Shown one piece after another: positions 1 to 7,309 of a DNA stretch of 36,936 bases. A program made the position numbers and the translations under genes. Source of the stretch: Bacillota bacterium (GTDB lineage: Bacteria; Bacillota; Clostridia; Lachnospirales; Lachnospiraceae); the NCBI GenBank assembly GCA_023413555.1, contig JAEZPG010000069.1, positions 1 through 36,936 on the forward strand, written 5' to 3'. The notes below the pieces were generated by a model. It was not told the origin of the DNA and did not search any database. It was given only the letters and a program-made list of their open reading frames with translations. The stretch's first letter is position 1, and every line of letters starts with the position of its first letter.

Positions 1-96
1 ATATTGATTTTCACAAATGATTTCCCGTATATTAACTTTCACTTTAGCAAACAACCGTCTACTTAGATGGAAATGCTATTGCGAATTACTACGTTA

Positions 97-113
97 TGTT
101 GTTTAAAATAACA
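97..113. promoter_or_regulatory. Operator-like palindrome 1 (TGTTGT-N5-ATAACA)
   Basis: The site has 6-bp arms, TGTTGT and ATAACA, around a 5-bp AT spacer, flanked on both sides by TA so the symmetry extends to 21 bp. It matches palindrome 2 at 14 of 17 positions. XRE-type regulators commonly bind such short inverted repeats. Binding by the XRE domain encoded just downstream is inference. Confidence 0.4.
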
Positions 114-235
114 TATTATTTCTTTCGTTTATCTTCTCTATACCTCTTCTCTTATTCTGTTATTTCTCATTGCTTTTATTTATCCTATATGTTACAATTT
201 CTATGCTATATGGTAAATAATTCATATTAATGTAT

Positions 236-252
236 TGTTATTATAAATAACA
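236..252. promoter_or_regulatory. Operator-like palindrome 2 (TGTTAT-N5-ATAACA)
   Basis: This perfect 6-bp inverted repeat lies 20 bp before the start codon of the XRE-Ugd gene, with arms TGTTAT and ATAACA and spacer TATAA. It overlaps the best -10 candidate and ends about 7 bp before the ribosome site, where a bound repressor would block transcription. The spacing to palindrome 1 is 139 bp centre to centre. Autoregulation is inferred from position only. Confidence 0.45.
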
Positions 253-271
253 CTTAGCAAGGGAGTCAAAA

Positions 272-1756
272 ATGAAGAAACTATCCATATCTTTACTAGC
301 TGAACTAGTAGTTCAGAAAAGAAAAGAAAAATCAATGACTCAGAAGGAGTTGGCAGAAGTAACCGGAATTAATCGTGCTTTGGTTTCTAGGCTGGAGAAA
401 AAGGTTTTTATACCTTCGATTCCACAGTTAGAACAATTAGGTGAGGTGTTAGGATTTGATCTTAATACTGTATTTATCAATTCTGAAGCAACCACTAACC
501 TAACCTCTACTTCTCCTATGAACATCGCGGTTGCCGGTACCGGATATGTTGGCTTGTCCATTGCCATTTTACTGGCCCAACATAATCATGTTACTGCAGT
601 GGATATCATCCCTGAAAAAGTTGAGATGTTGAACAATAGAAAATCTCCGATTCAAGATGATTATATTGAAAGATACCTAGCAGAGAAGGAATTGAATCTG
701 ACAGCCACACTGGATGGCGAAGAAGCCTACAAAAATGCTGACTTTGTGGTGATTGCTGCTCCAACCAACTATGACAGCCAAAAGCATTATTTTGATACTT
801 CTGCCGTAGAGACCGTCATTGAAATGGTTCTTAAGGTCAATCCAAATGCCTTTATGGTGATTAAATCAACCATTCCGGTAGGGTATACGGAAGCTGTACG
901 AAAAAAATACAATAGCTCCCATATCCTTTTCAGTCCCGAGTTCTTACGGGAATCAAAAGCTCTCTATGATAACCTATATCCAAGCCGAATCATCGTATCC
1001 ACGGATCAGAAGGATGAACGCCTAGTAAATGCATCACATACCTTTGCCGCTCTTCTACAGGAAGGTGCAATAAAGGAAGATATCCCTACTTTATTTATGG
1101 GATTTACGGAAGCGGAAGCAGTAAAGCTCTTCGCCAATACATACTTAGCACTTCGGGTGTCCTATTTTAATGAATTAGATACCTATGCAGAAATGAAAGG
1201 ACTAGATACAAAAGACATCATACAAGGAGTCTGTCTGGATCCTAGAATTGGGACGCACTATAATAATCCTTCTTTTGGGTACGGGGGATACTGTTTGCCT
1301 AAGGATACCAAGCAATTATTAGCAAATTACGATGAAGTACCTCAAAATATGATGAGTGCCATTGTGGAAAGCAACCGGACAAGGAAAGACTTTATTGCAG
1401 ATCGGGTGTTGCAGATGGCCGGATACTACGGATATGGCGAGGATAATACTTATGATGCCAGTATGGAGAAAGAAGTAGTAATCGGTGTATATCGATTAAC
1501 TATGAAGAGTAATTCTGATAACTTCCGTCAAAGCAGCATCCAGGGTATCATGAAACGTATTAAAGCAAAAGGTGCTACCGTGGTGATTTTTGAACCCACT
1601 CTGGAAGATGGAAGTACATTCTTTGGAAGCAAGGTAGTAAATGATTTAGAGAAATTCAAAAAAATAAGCCAGAGTATTATTGCAAATAGATATGATACTT
1701 GTCTGGATGATGTGAAAGAGAAAGTGTACACAAGGGATTTGTTTAAGAGGGATTGA
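272..1756 (+). CDS. UDP-glucose 6-dehydrogenase with N-terminal XRE helix-turn-helix domain
   Basis: Residues about 8-68 form an XRE/Cro-type helix-turn-helix (MTQKELAEVTGINRALVSRLE). Residues 83-494 form a complete UDP-glucose/GDP-mannose dehydrogenase. It has an NAD-binding Rossmann start (MNIAVAGTGYVG, residue 83), the SPEFLRE segment at 221-227 and the catalytic cysteine C341 in GYGGYCLPKD. The family oxidises UDP-glucose to UDP-glucuronate in the cytoplasm, using two NAD+. The enzyme alone is about 410 residues, so the extra 80 residues are a true fusion in one open frame. Start choice: ATG at 272 follows AAGGGAG at good spacing. An internal ATG at 518 begins exactly at the enzyme domain, and a shorter product from there is possible. 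The gene diverges from the large minus-strand polysaccharide locus and probably supplies UDP-GlcA to it. The XRE part may sense its own promoter. Variation: the usual GFGGxCxPKD motif reads GYGGYCLPKD. Confidence 0.9.
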   Translation: MKKLSISLLAELVVQKRKEKSMTQKELAEVTGINRALVSRLEKKVFIPSIPQLEQLGEVLGFDLNTVFINSEATTNLTSTSPMNIAVAGTGYVGLSIAILLAQHNHVTAVDIIPEKVEMLNNRKSPIQDDYIERYLAEKELNLTATLDGEEAYKNADFVVIAAPTNYDSQKHYFDTSAVETVIEMVLKVNPNAFMVIKSTIPVGYTEAVRKKYNSSHILFSPEFLRESKALYDNLYPSRIIVSTDQKDERLVNASHTFAALLQEGAIKEDIPTLFMGFTEAEAVKLFANTYLALRVSYFNELDTYAEMKGLDTKDIIQGVCLDPRIGTHYNNPSFGYGGYCLPKDTKQLLANYDEVPQNMMSAIVESNRTRKDFIADRVLQMAGYYGYGEDNTYDASMEKEVVIGVYRLTMKSNSDNFRQSSIQGIMKRIKAKGATVVIFEPTLEDGSTFFGSKVVNDLEKFKKISQSIIANRYDTCLDDVKEKVYTRDLFKRD

Positions 1757-2087
1757 GAGAACGGGCGATTGAAAAGAAGGGCAATTTAGACTAAAGTTTC
1801 ATTCCGCAGAGAGCAATGAAAACATAATTGTGGAGGGACAGAATTGTCGTCTACCTGAAGCTTTTCAAGGGCTACTTTCATTCAGAATGATACTCCGGAT
1901 ACAATATGCTTTTCGGAATTACCCTAGGTGGCTACTGGGCTCATCTTTGAAGAAAGTTTGTGGAGACCATTCCATCAAGGAAAGCAGTGGAAGCTCCACC
2001 AACGAATGCTGAAATTAGTAATTGCCCTCCACCCCCTTTGTAATTTTTAATCAAAAGATGAATATGCTCCTATAAATAACCTTCTAA
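1757..2087. other. Intergenic region between convergent ugd and wecB; no established gene
   Basis: I see no recognised gene here. A weak hairpin (arms GTTTCATT and AATGAAAAC, about 1795-1822) follows the ugd stop but lacks a T tract. A second inverted repeat, GTGGAG/CTCCAC with an inner TTCCA/TGGAA pair, spans about 1960-2000. On the minus strand a 37-codon TTG-started frame (1941-2054) encodes a glycine-rich hydrophobic peptide with a poorly spaced ribosome site (see findings). A 60-codon plus-strand frame at 1830-2012 starts with GTG, lacks a ribosome site and resembles nothing I know. Confidence 0.4.
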
Positions 2088-3194
2088 TTAAATCTGAGTG
2101 CTACCATACTCTAATATATCTGCAATTCTTTTACAGGCATATCCATCTCCATAAGGATTAGATGCATGAGCCATGGCATTATATGCTTCATCATTCTCAA
2201 GTAACTCTTTAAAGCTCCTATAAATTAGCTCTTCATCTGTTCCAACGAGTTTTAATGTACCTGCTACTATTCCTTCAGGCCGTTCTGTAGTGTCACGCAT
2301 AACAAGTACAGGTATTCCAAGACTTGGTGCCTCTTCTTGAATTCCGCCACTGTCCGTCAGAATCATGAAGCTACGTGCTAGGAAGTTATGGAAATCTAGC
2401 ACTTCAAGCGGTTCGATAATATGAATTCGATCACAATCACCGAGTTCCTCATCAGCCACTTTGCGCACAACTGGATTCATATGTATCGGATAAATTGCTT
2501 TTACATCTGGATGTTCGTCCATCACTCTACGAATTGCACGGAACATATTGCGCATAGGTTTACCTTGATTTTCTCTACGGTGAGCAGTTATCATAATCAA
2601 TCGGCTCTCCTTCGCCCATTCCAGTGCAGGATGAGTATAATCGTCTTTGATTGTTGTTTTTAGAGCATCAATCGCTGTATTACCTGTAATATAAATATCA
2701 CACTCGTCCTTTCCCTCTTTAACTAGATTAGATTTTGACAATTCTGTAGGCGCAAAATTATACTTTGAAATAATCGAAACTGCCTGTCGGTTAAATTCTT
2801 CGGGATAAGGACTGTAAATATTGTATGTACGAAGTCCTGCTTCCACATGACCAACTGGAATTTGTAAATAAAAGCACGCTAATGCAGTAACAAAGGTTGT
2901 AGAAGTATCCCCATGGACGAGAACTACATCCGGCTTTACTTCCTCCAGAACCGATTTTATTCTATCCAGAACATTTGTTGTAATATCAAACAGTGTCTGC
3001 TTATCCTTCATAATGGCCAAATCATAATCTGGTGTAACACCGAAGGCATCAAGCACCTGATCAAGCATCTGTCGGTGCTGACCTGTTACACATACTACGG
3101 TTTTCAAATTATCACGTGTTTTCAACTCATTTACCAATGGACACATTTTTATTGCTTCAGGTCTTGTTCCAAAAACTAACATTATTGTTTTCAT
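2088..3194 (-). CDS. wecB: UDP-N-acetylglucosamine 2-epimerase (non-hydrolysing)
   Basis: The enzyme interconverts UDP-GlcNAc and UDP-ManNAc in the cytoplasm, supplying ManNAc or ManNAcA units for surface polymers. The 368-residue protein carries the family hallmarks in order: the start GTRPEAIKM, HGDTSTTF and HVEAGLRT, the ITAHRREN segment, and the UDP-binding stretch LTDSGGIQEEAPSLG followed by the arginine and glutamates of RDTTERPE. Length is normal. Start choice: ATG at 3194 sits 7 bases after GGAGGA. The upstream ATG at 3209 overlaps that ribosome site and is unlikely. The gene has the orientation of the polysaccharide locus but is cut off from it by a decayed IS element, so it probably has its own promoter. 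With Ugd it likely feeds nucleotide sugars to the locus; a UDP-ManNAc dehydrogenase is not visible in the window. Confidence 0.95.
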   Translation of the reverse strand: MKTIMLVFGTRPEAIKMCPLVNELKTRDNLKTVVCVTGQHRQMLDQVLDAFGVTPDYDLAIMKDKQTLFDITTNVLDRIKSVLEEVKPDVVLVHGDTSTTFVTALACFYLQIPVGHVEAGLRTYNIYSPYPEEFNRQAVSIISKYNFAPTELSKSNLVKEGKDECDIYITGNTAIDALKTTIKDDYTHPALEWAKESRLIMITAHRRENQGKPMRNMFRAIRRVMDEHPDVKAIYPIHMNPVVRKVADEELGDCDRIHIIEPLEVLDFHNFLARSFMILTDSGGIQEEAPSLGIPVLVMRDTTERPEGIVAGTLKLVGTDEELIYRSFKELLENDEAYNAMAHASNPYGDGYACKRIADILEYGSTQI

Positions 3195-3238
3195 CTGATT
3201 TTCCTCCATAATCCTAACATTTTATTTTACTCTTTTTT

Positions 3239-3270
3239 ATAGCACATACAATACACGAAATAGCACATAC
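3239..3270. repeat. 11-bp direct repeat upstream of wecB
   Basis: ATAGCACATAC occurs at 3239-3249 and again at 3260-3270, 21 bp apart start to start, about two helical turns. It lies 45-76 bp before the wecB start codon, where a promoter is expected. A weak minus-strand TTGTAT/TAAAAT pair overlaps it. The repeat could be a regulator-binding site or chance in AT-rich DNA. Confidence 0.35.
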
Positions 3271-3311
3271 TTGTTTCCTCATCCAAAATACGGTTGCACT
3301 GGTATAATGAA

Positions 3312-3332
3312 GTTGTAACACTTTTGTATAAA
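3312..3332 (+). repeat. Left terminal inverted repeat of the IS remnant
   Basis: This stretch pairs with 4368-4388: 16 of 21 bases match the reverse complement of the right end, including TAACACT and TGTATAA. It lies 36 bp before the OrfA start, a normal position for an IS3 end. Confidence 0.55.
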
Positions 3333-3368
3333 TTTTGATATATATTTCAAAACCAATATAATTACATC

Positions 3369-4377
3369 ATGGCTACTTATAATAAATATAAACCTGAATT
3401 TAAGGAAAAAGGTCTTTGTCTTTATCTGGAAGAAGGTCGCATGCAAAAGCGTTTAATGGAAGAGTACAACTTAGAAAGCGGTTCAATCACATACTGTTTA
3501 CAACAACGACATAAAGAATGCAAAACTAATCCAATCATCAAACAATAAACTAATTCACTTGAGGGAAATAAACATCTTAGACGTGAGCTTGAGGAATTAA
3601 AAAGATGGCAGCATTCTTTGCAAAAGAAATCTATTAGCTGTTTATCAGTTTATCCAGAATAATAGCAAAATCTTTGACCTCAGATGGCTTTTATGAAAAT
3701 TCAATCTATCAACAAATTCTTAATATAACTACTTAAAGGGTCATAAGTCTATTTATTATACCAGAAAAGCCGAAGAGCAATGTAAATATAAGTATTGTAA
3801 TCCAACTATCTATATATATATGAAAGAGCTTGGACTACGTCCAATTAACATACATAAAAGCTGATTGCAAATTAAATATCGAATATAATATTTCCAAATC
3901 TGGTGTACGGGTTTCAACTGCTTGTTCCTTGACAATGGTATAGTTCGATATAACTACACCATTATTGACCTATTCAATCGTTTGGTAATAACTAGCCTCA
4001 ATGGAGATCATATCATTGCTGAACTCACTATAGACATATTAAAATATCAATTCTTTGTCATAACCCTAAGAAGGGCTGAATCCTCCATAATGATCAAGGT
4101 ACACAAGTTACAGAACTTGAATTCAATAGATTCTGTGAGAAATCTCATGCCCAGCATAGTATGAGTCGTACAGCTTGTCCTTCCCACAATGTTCCAATCG
4201 AGCTTTATTATAATACCTAAAAATCAGAAAGAATGAATCACAGTTCGTATAGAACGAAAGAATACTTGGATGCTGTAGTAAATGAATTTGCTAATGTTTG
4301 GTATAATCACTTCCGTCCACATGGCTATTATAAAGAAAATCCCCGCTCAGTCCAGAGCTGCTTATATATTATACACT
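3369..4377 (+). pseudogene. IS3-family transposase pseudogene (OrfA plus OrfB fragments)
   Basis: An ATG at 3369 opens a 59-codon OrfA fragment resembling IS3-type helix-turn-helix proteins (KYKPEFKEKGLCLYLEEG), ended by TAA at 3546. The frame continues past the stop into a charged ELEELK stretch. A frameshift then leads to KMAAFFAKEI, normally the OrfA end. OrfB pieces follow: YMKELGLRPI near 3805-3850, an integrase-core stretch FLDNGIVRYNYTIIDLF near 3920-3980, NDQGTQVTELEFNRFCEKS near 4093-4150 and NEFANVWYNHFRPHGYYKENPRS near 4280-4352. These lie in different frames with stops between them. The first catalytic aspartate (normally in WCTDFT) reads as glycine, and the sequence is shorter than an intact OrfAB. 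The gene cannot make an active transposase. Confidence 0.8.
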
Positions 4378-4388
4378 AGTGTTATAAT
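4368..4388 (-). repeat. Right terminal inverted repeat of the IS remnant
   Basis: This is the partner of 3312-3332. It follows the last recognisable OrfB codons (HFRPHGYYKENPRS) by about 15 bp. From here to the wzx stop at 4552 there is AT-rich sequence in which I see no gene and no convincing terminator. Confidence 0.55.
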
Positions 4389-4551
4389 TATGCTTGACTA
4401 GATCAGGTGTTAATAAATATTAAAATAAATTATACCCAACATACCATCATTTTTCTACACCTTTAAATATTCCTGTACAAAATATCATTAATCTGTCTTC
4501 TGCTGTAAGAAAATAATACTCCACATTATACTATTTAGTTAAGTGCCGTTT

Positions 4552-6003
4552 TCATTTTTTTCTATGCTTAATCATATCCACACATAGATTCTTTAAATAT
4601 GCAAATTCATTGTTTTTTGATACTACTAACATTATTAGATATACCGTTATACCAACAATAATCTGAACAAATAATGTCAGCCATTCGTTCATAGGAATAA
4701 ACTGAACTACATATACACACACAAACATTATTACTGACATTAGAACACTCGGAAAAATATCCCGCACCTGCTCTTTAATTTTATAATTCAACAACTTACT
4801 ATTAGGATAGGCATTAACAAACGTAAATAATGTTGTACATATTGTCATCCCAATTACAATCGCCTCTACACTAATCCACATAACAGTAAGCAAGACAACA
4901 AGCTCAATGATTTTTTTGACTACTTCCAACTTCAAATAGACATCACTTCTTCCTATGGCTTTTATAGCCTGCATATTTGCAGTATGTATCGGTTGAAATA
5001 AATATATAATACAAAACATTTGAAGTAGTGGGACACAATTTACCCATTTCTCAGTCAATATCAATCGAACAAAGGGTTCTGCAACTGCCGCAAGTCCAAG
5101 CATCATAGGGCACATTATATATGCGCTAAATCGTATCGAATTTCTTGTTGTTTCTTTGATCTTATTTTTGTCATTCTGTTCATTGGACATCTTTGGAAAT
5201 AAAACCGCACCTATGGACGAATTGATATTTGTCACAATAAGATTAGGGAATTGTCTGCCTTTATCATAAAATGCCAAATCTACAGATGAATATACTTTAC
5301 CAATAATCAATGCACGCAATTCTTGATAACCGTTAATTAAAAGACCTGTACACAAAATACGGACACCATAAGGAAATAAGCTTTTCAAGCTTGCATACGA
5401 AAATATAAATTGCAATTTCTTTTTCAACACAATGGTAAGGGTTAGTGTACTAACAGATGTACCTATTAAATATTGTACCACTAAAGCCCAAACTCCATAA
5501 CCGGTATAAGCCATCAAAATTCCAATCACAGCCGATGATACCGTCCCTAATAATGTTGCAACAAAAAATTTCTTAAAAATCATTTTCTTTGATACGTATG
5601 CCTCTTGTACAGAATTTACCGCGGTCAATATAATTCTCAATCCTAGTATACGTAATACTGGTGTCAGTATCTCATATCCTTCACCATAAAAATTGGAAAT
5701 TACCGGAGCTGATACAAACAAAATAAGATACAATATGCATGAAAATCCAATATTAAAATACAACACTGAAAAGAAATCCAGAGCAGTTGCATCCTTTTTT
5801 TGGATTAAGGCACTTCCAAATCCATCACTTACAAATACATTTGCCAAAGTAATAAATATCATTACTATTGAGATTACACCATAGTATGCAGGTTCAAGTA
5901 TCCTTGCCAGTATTATGGATACTATAGTTGATATAAGTTGCGCTGAAATTCGCTCTGCAAACTTCCACGCTAAATTTCCTAACAATCCATTCTTCTTAGT
6001 CAT
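4552..6003 (-). CDS. wzx: Wzx-type polysaccharide flippase (MOP superfamily)
   Basis: This 483-residue, strongly hydrophobic protein has about 12 to 14 predicted membrane segments, matching the polysaccharide-transport branch of the MOP/MATE exporter superfamily. The N-terminal stretch (LAWKFAERISAQLISTIVSIILARILEP) and the GFGSALIQKKD segment near residue 60 are typical of these flippases. The family moves undecaprenyl-linked repeat units across the cytoplasmic membrane for polymerisation. Length is normal. The start ATG at 6003 has only a weak ribosome site of its own but overlaps by four bases (ATGA) the stop of a 32-codon frame, suggesting coupled translation. It is the last intact gene before the IS remnant, so it is probably the distal end of the operon. 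Confidence 0.88.
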   Translation of the reverse strand: MTKKNGLLGNLAWKFAERISAQLISTIVSIILARILEPAYYGVISIVMIFITLANVFVSDGFGSALIQKKDATALDFFSVLYFNIGFSCILYLILFVSAPVISNFYGEGYEILTPVLRILGLRIILTAVNSVQEAYVSKKMIFKKFFVATLLGTVSSAVIGILMAYTGYGVWALVVQYLIGTSVSTLTLTIVLKKKLQFIFSYASLKSLFPYGVRILCTGLLINGYQELRALIIGKVYSSVDLAFYDKGRQFPNLIVTNINSSIGAVLFPKMSNEQNDKNKIKETTRNSIRFSAYIMCPMMLGLAAVAEPFVRLILTEKWVNCVPLLQMFCIIYLFQPIHTANMQAIKAIGRSDVYLKLEVVKKIIELVVLLTVMWISVEAIVIGMTICTTLFTFVNAYPNSKLLNYKIKEQVRDIFPSVLMSVIMFVCVYVVQFIPMNEWLTLFVQIIVGITVYLIMLVVSKNNEFAYLKNLCVDMIKHRKK

Positions 6004-6098
6004 CTACATTCACTTCTTTTACCTTTATCTGCTTTATTTTGTGGAACATATTTGTATAAATTAAAAAGAGCGTAAGAAGCATATTCTGATTCTTGCAT
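6000..6098 (-). CDS. Small 32-residue ORF coupled to wzx
   Basis: ATG at 6098 opens a 32-codon frame whose TGA stop overlaps the wzx ATG as ATGA (6000-6003). It begins 5 bases after the TAG of the FrhB-like gene, with a GAGG/AGG-type ribosome site overlapping that gene's end. The product begins MQESEYASYALFNLYKY and has a basic, cysteine-containing tail (KGKRSECR). I recognise no family and see no signal peptide or membrane helix. It may be a genuine small protein or a translational relay that delivers ribosomes to wzx. The exact overlap on one side and tight spacing on the other favour translation. Confidence 0.4.
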   Translation of the reverse strand: MQESEYASYALFNLYKYVPQNKADKGKRSECR

Positions 6099-6102
6099 TA
6101 TA

Positions 6103-7308
6103 CTACCTCACCTCGCGTATTCTACTCATGAAGAGAAGCGTTTTTCTGCGAAGGCTTTCTGGCATAACTCTCCATATTTTTCGCCTCAAATTATCGTCAA
6201 AACTCTTTGCGGGAGTACACCACTTTTGAATTGCCTTTCGCGGCTCAATAATATAGTCCTTAAAGAATTCGTCTCTCTCATCTGAACACCAAGTTTGTCT
6301 ATAAAATAACGGATTATATTTCTTTATATTATCAATACTGCATTGTCGCATAACCATAGTTTTCTCTAACTTTAACATTACTGTGTCACCTTTTACTGTA
6401 TTGATTATTATGGTTGAATAATTTCTCTTTGACGCATTCATATCTGGAAATATTTCAATCAATCCCTTGAAATCAGCAATAGTAATATCTCCTTGTCTAT
6501 GTTCATTTCTAAAGCGACAATTCCCTCCACATGAAGGGCGCAAACAGTTCTGAGATAAAAATAGTTGGATATATGGGTCATCCCTAATGTAAATCTCTTT
6601 TGTATCGTGCATACCTATTTTTTGCATATAATCTGTTTGATACGCATTCCTTTTTGCACGAAACTCATAGGAAACAATTTCATTCCCGAACTGCTCCGAT
6701 AAATACTCCACACAGGAATTAAATACACTAGGACTACCAACACCATGACATATCAAATCAATAAACAAAAGATTATCGTAATCTTTTCCCAAATACTTTC
6801 TTAGTCCTGTAACTTGACAAGGAGTTCCACAAAAAATAACTTTCTTGTCAGCGTTTAAAAATACCAATATTTCAGAAAAAACATTCTCAGGTGAACTTGC
6901 AACATATTTTGATTTACAAAGCGGAGCTATCTGATCCACTCCATGAACACATATATGATGGACCTGTAACCCATTCCAAGCAGCACCACAAATAATAGTA
7001 TCACTATCTCCAAAGGCTCTACAAATTTCTGAAAATGCACCTCCTGATGTACTTCTTTGCCAGGTTGATTTGTCTTTTGTTACGGCACAGAATGCTCTTG
7101 GGGTAAACTCTAAATTCGTCATTCCTCCATTCTCATTCACTAGGGGACATATTTTCTTGCATTTTCCACAATGAATACATTTATCAGAAGATACCGGGTA
7201 TAAAAAACCTTCTTTATCTGTTTTCATTGATATACACTGAACAGGGCATGAAGCCATACACGCACTACATCCCATACAATCAGACTTGTTTTTTGTAAAA
7301 TACAACAT
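6103..7308 (-). CDS. FrhB/FdhB-like iron-sulfur protein (coenzyme F420 hydrogenase/dehydrogenase beta subunit family)
   Basis: The 401-residue protein starts with two [4Fe-4S] ferredoxin motifs: C11-C14-C17-C21, then C44-C47-C50-C54. An FrhB/FdhB-type flavin domain follows, with the conserved FCGTPCQVTGLR stretch, DLICHGVGSP and a later cysteine group around LRPSCGGNCRFRNEHRQGDITIADF. Relatives in polysaccharide loci often lie beside pyruvyltransferases, as here. They are presumed to do a redox step on a sugar or bound intermediate, but no precise reaction is established. F420 itself is unlikely in this kind of host. Start choice: ATG at 7308 has GGAGGG 6 bases upstream, and the pyruvyltransferase TAG lies one base before it. 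An ATG at 7329 would lie inside the previous gene. Cytoplasmic. Confidence 0.85.
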   Translation of the reverse strand: MLYFTKNKSDCMGCSACMASCPVQCISMKTDKEGFLYPVSSDKCIHCGKCKKICPLVNENGGMTNLEFTPRAFCAVTKDKSTWQRSTSGGAFSEICRAFGDSDTIICGAAWNGLQVHHICVHGVDQIAPLCKSKYVASSPENVFSEILVFLNADKKVIFCGTPCQVTGLRKYLGKDYDNLLFIDLICHGVGSPSVFNSCVEYLSEQFGNEIVSYEFRAKRNAYQTDYMQKIGMHDTKEIYIRDDPYIQLFLSQNCLRPSCGGNCRFRNEHRQGDITIADFKGLIEIFPDMNASKRNYSTIIINTVKGDTVMLKLEKTMVMRQCSIDNIKKYNPLFYRQTWCSDERDEFFKDYIIEPRKAIQKWCTPAKSFDDNLRRKIWRVMPESLRRKTLLFMSRIREVR

Positions 7309-7309
7309 A

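Larger units (their letters stand above)
1..271 (+). promoter_or_regulatory. AT-rich upstream region of the XRE-Ugd gene
   Basis: This leader contains no gene. It holds two related 17-bp palindromes, listed separately, and several AT-rich promoter-like hexamers. The clearest -10 candidate is TATAAA at about 243-248, inside the second palindrome, but no good -35 box sits at 17 bp. A ribosome site, AAGGGAG, lies at about 259-265, just before the ATG at 272. The exact promoter is therefore unproven. The gene to the left is outside the window. Confidence 0.4.
3312..4388 (+). mobile_element. Decayed IS3-family insertion sequence
   Basis: The element of about 1.1 kb contains broken remains of an IS3-type OrfA and OrfB, bounded by imperfect terminal inverted repeats at 3312-3332 and 4368-4388 (16 of 21 positions match, with a shared TAACACT core). 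Intact IS3-family elements are usually 1.2-1.6 kb, so internal sequence is missing. The exact outer ends and any target duplication are not resolved. It is dead and sits between wecB and the wzx end of the polysaccharide operon. Confidence 0.75.

Noticed and set aside
1830..2012. 60-codon plus-strand frame after ugd
   Set aside because: GTG start without a ribosome site, no recognisable motif and cysteine-rich end; treated as chance.
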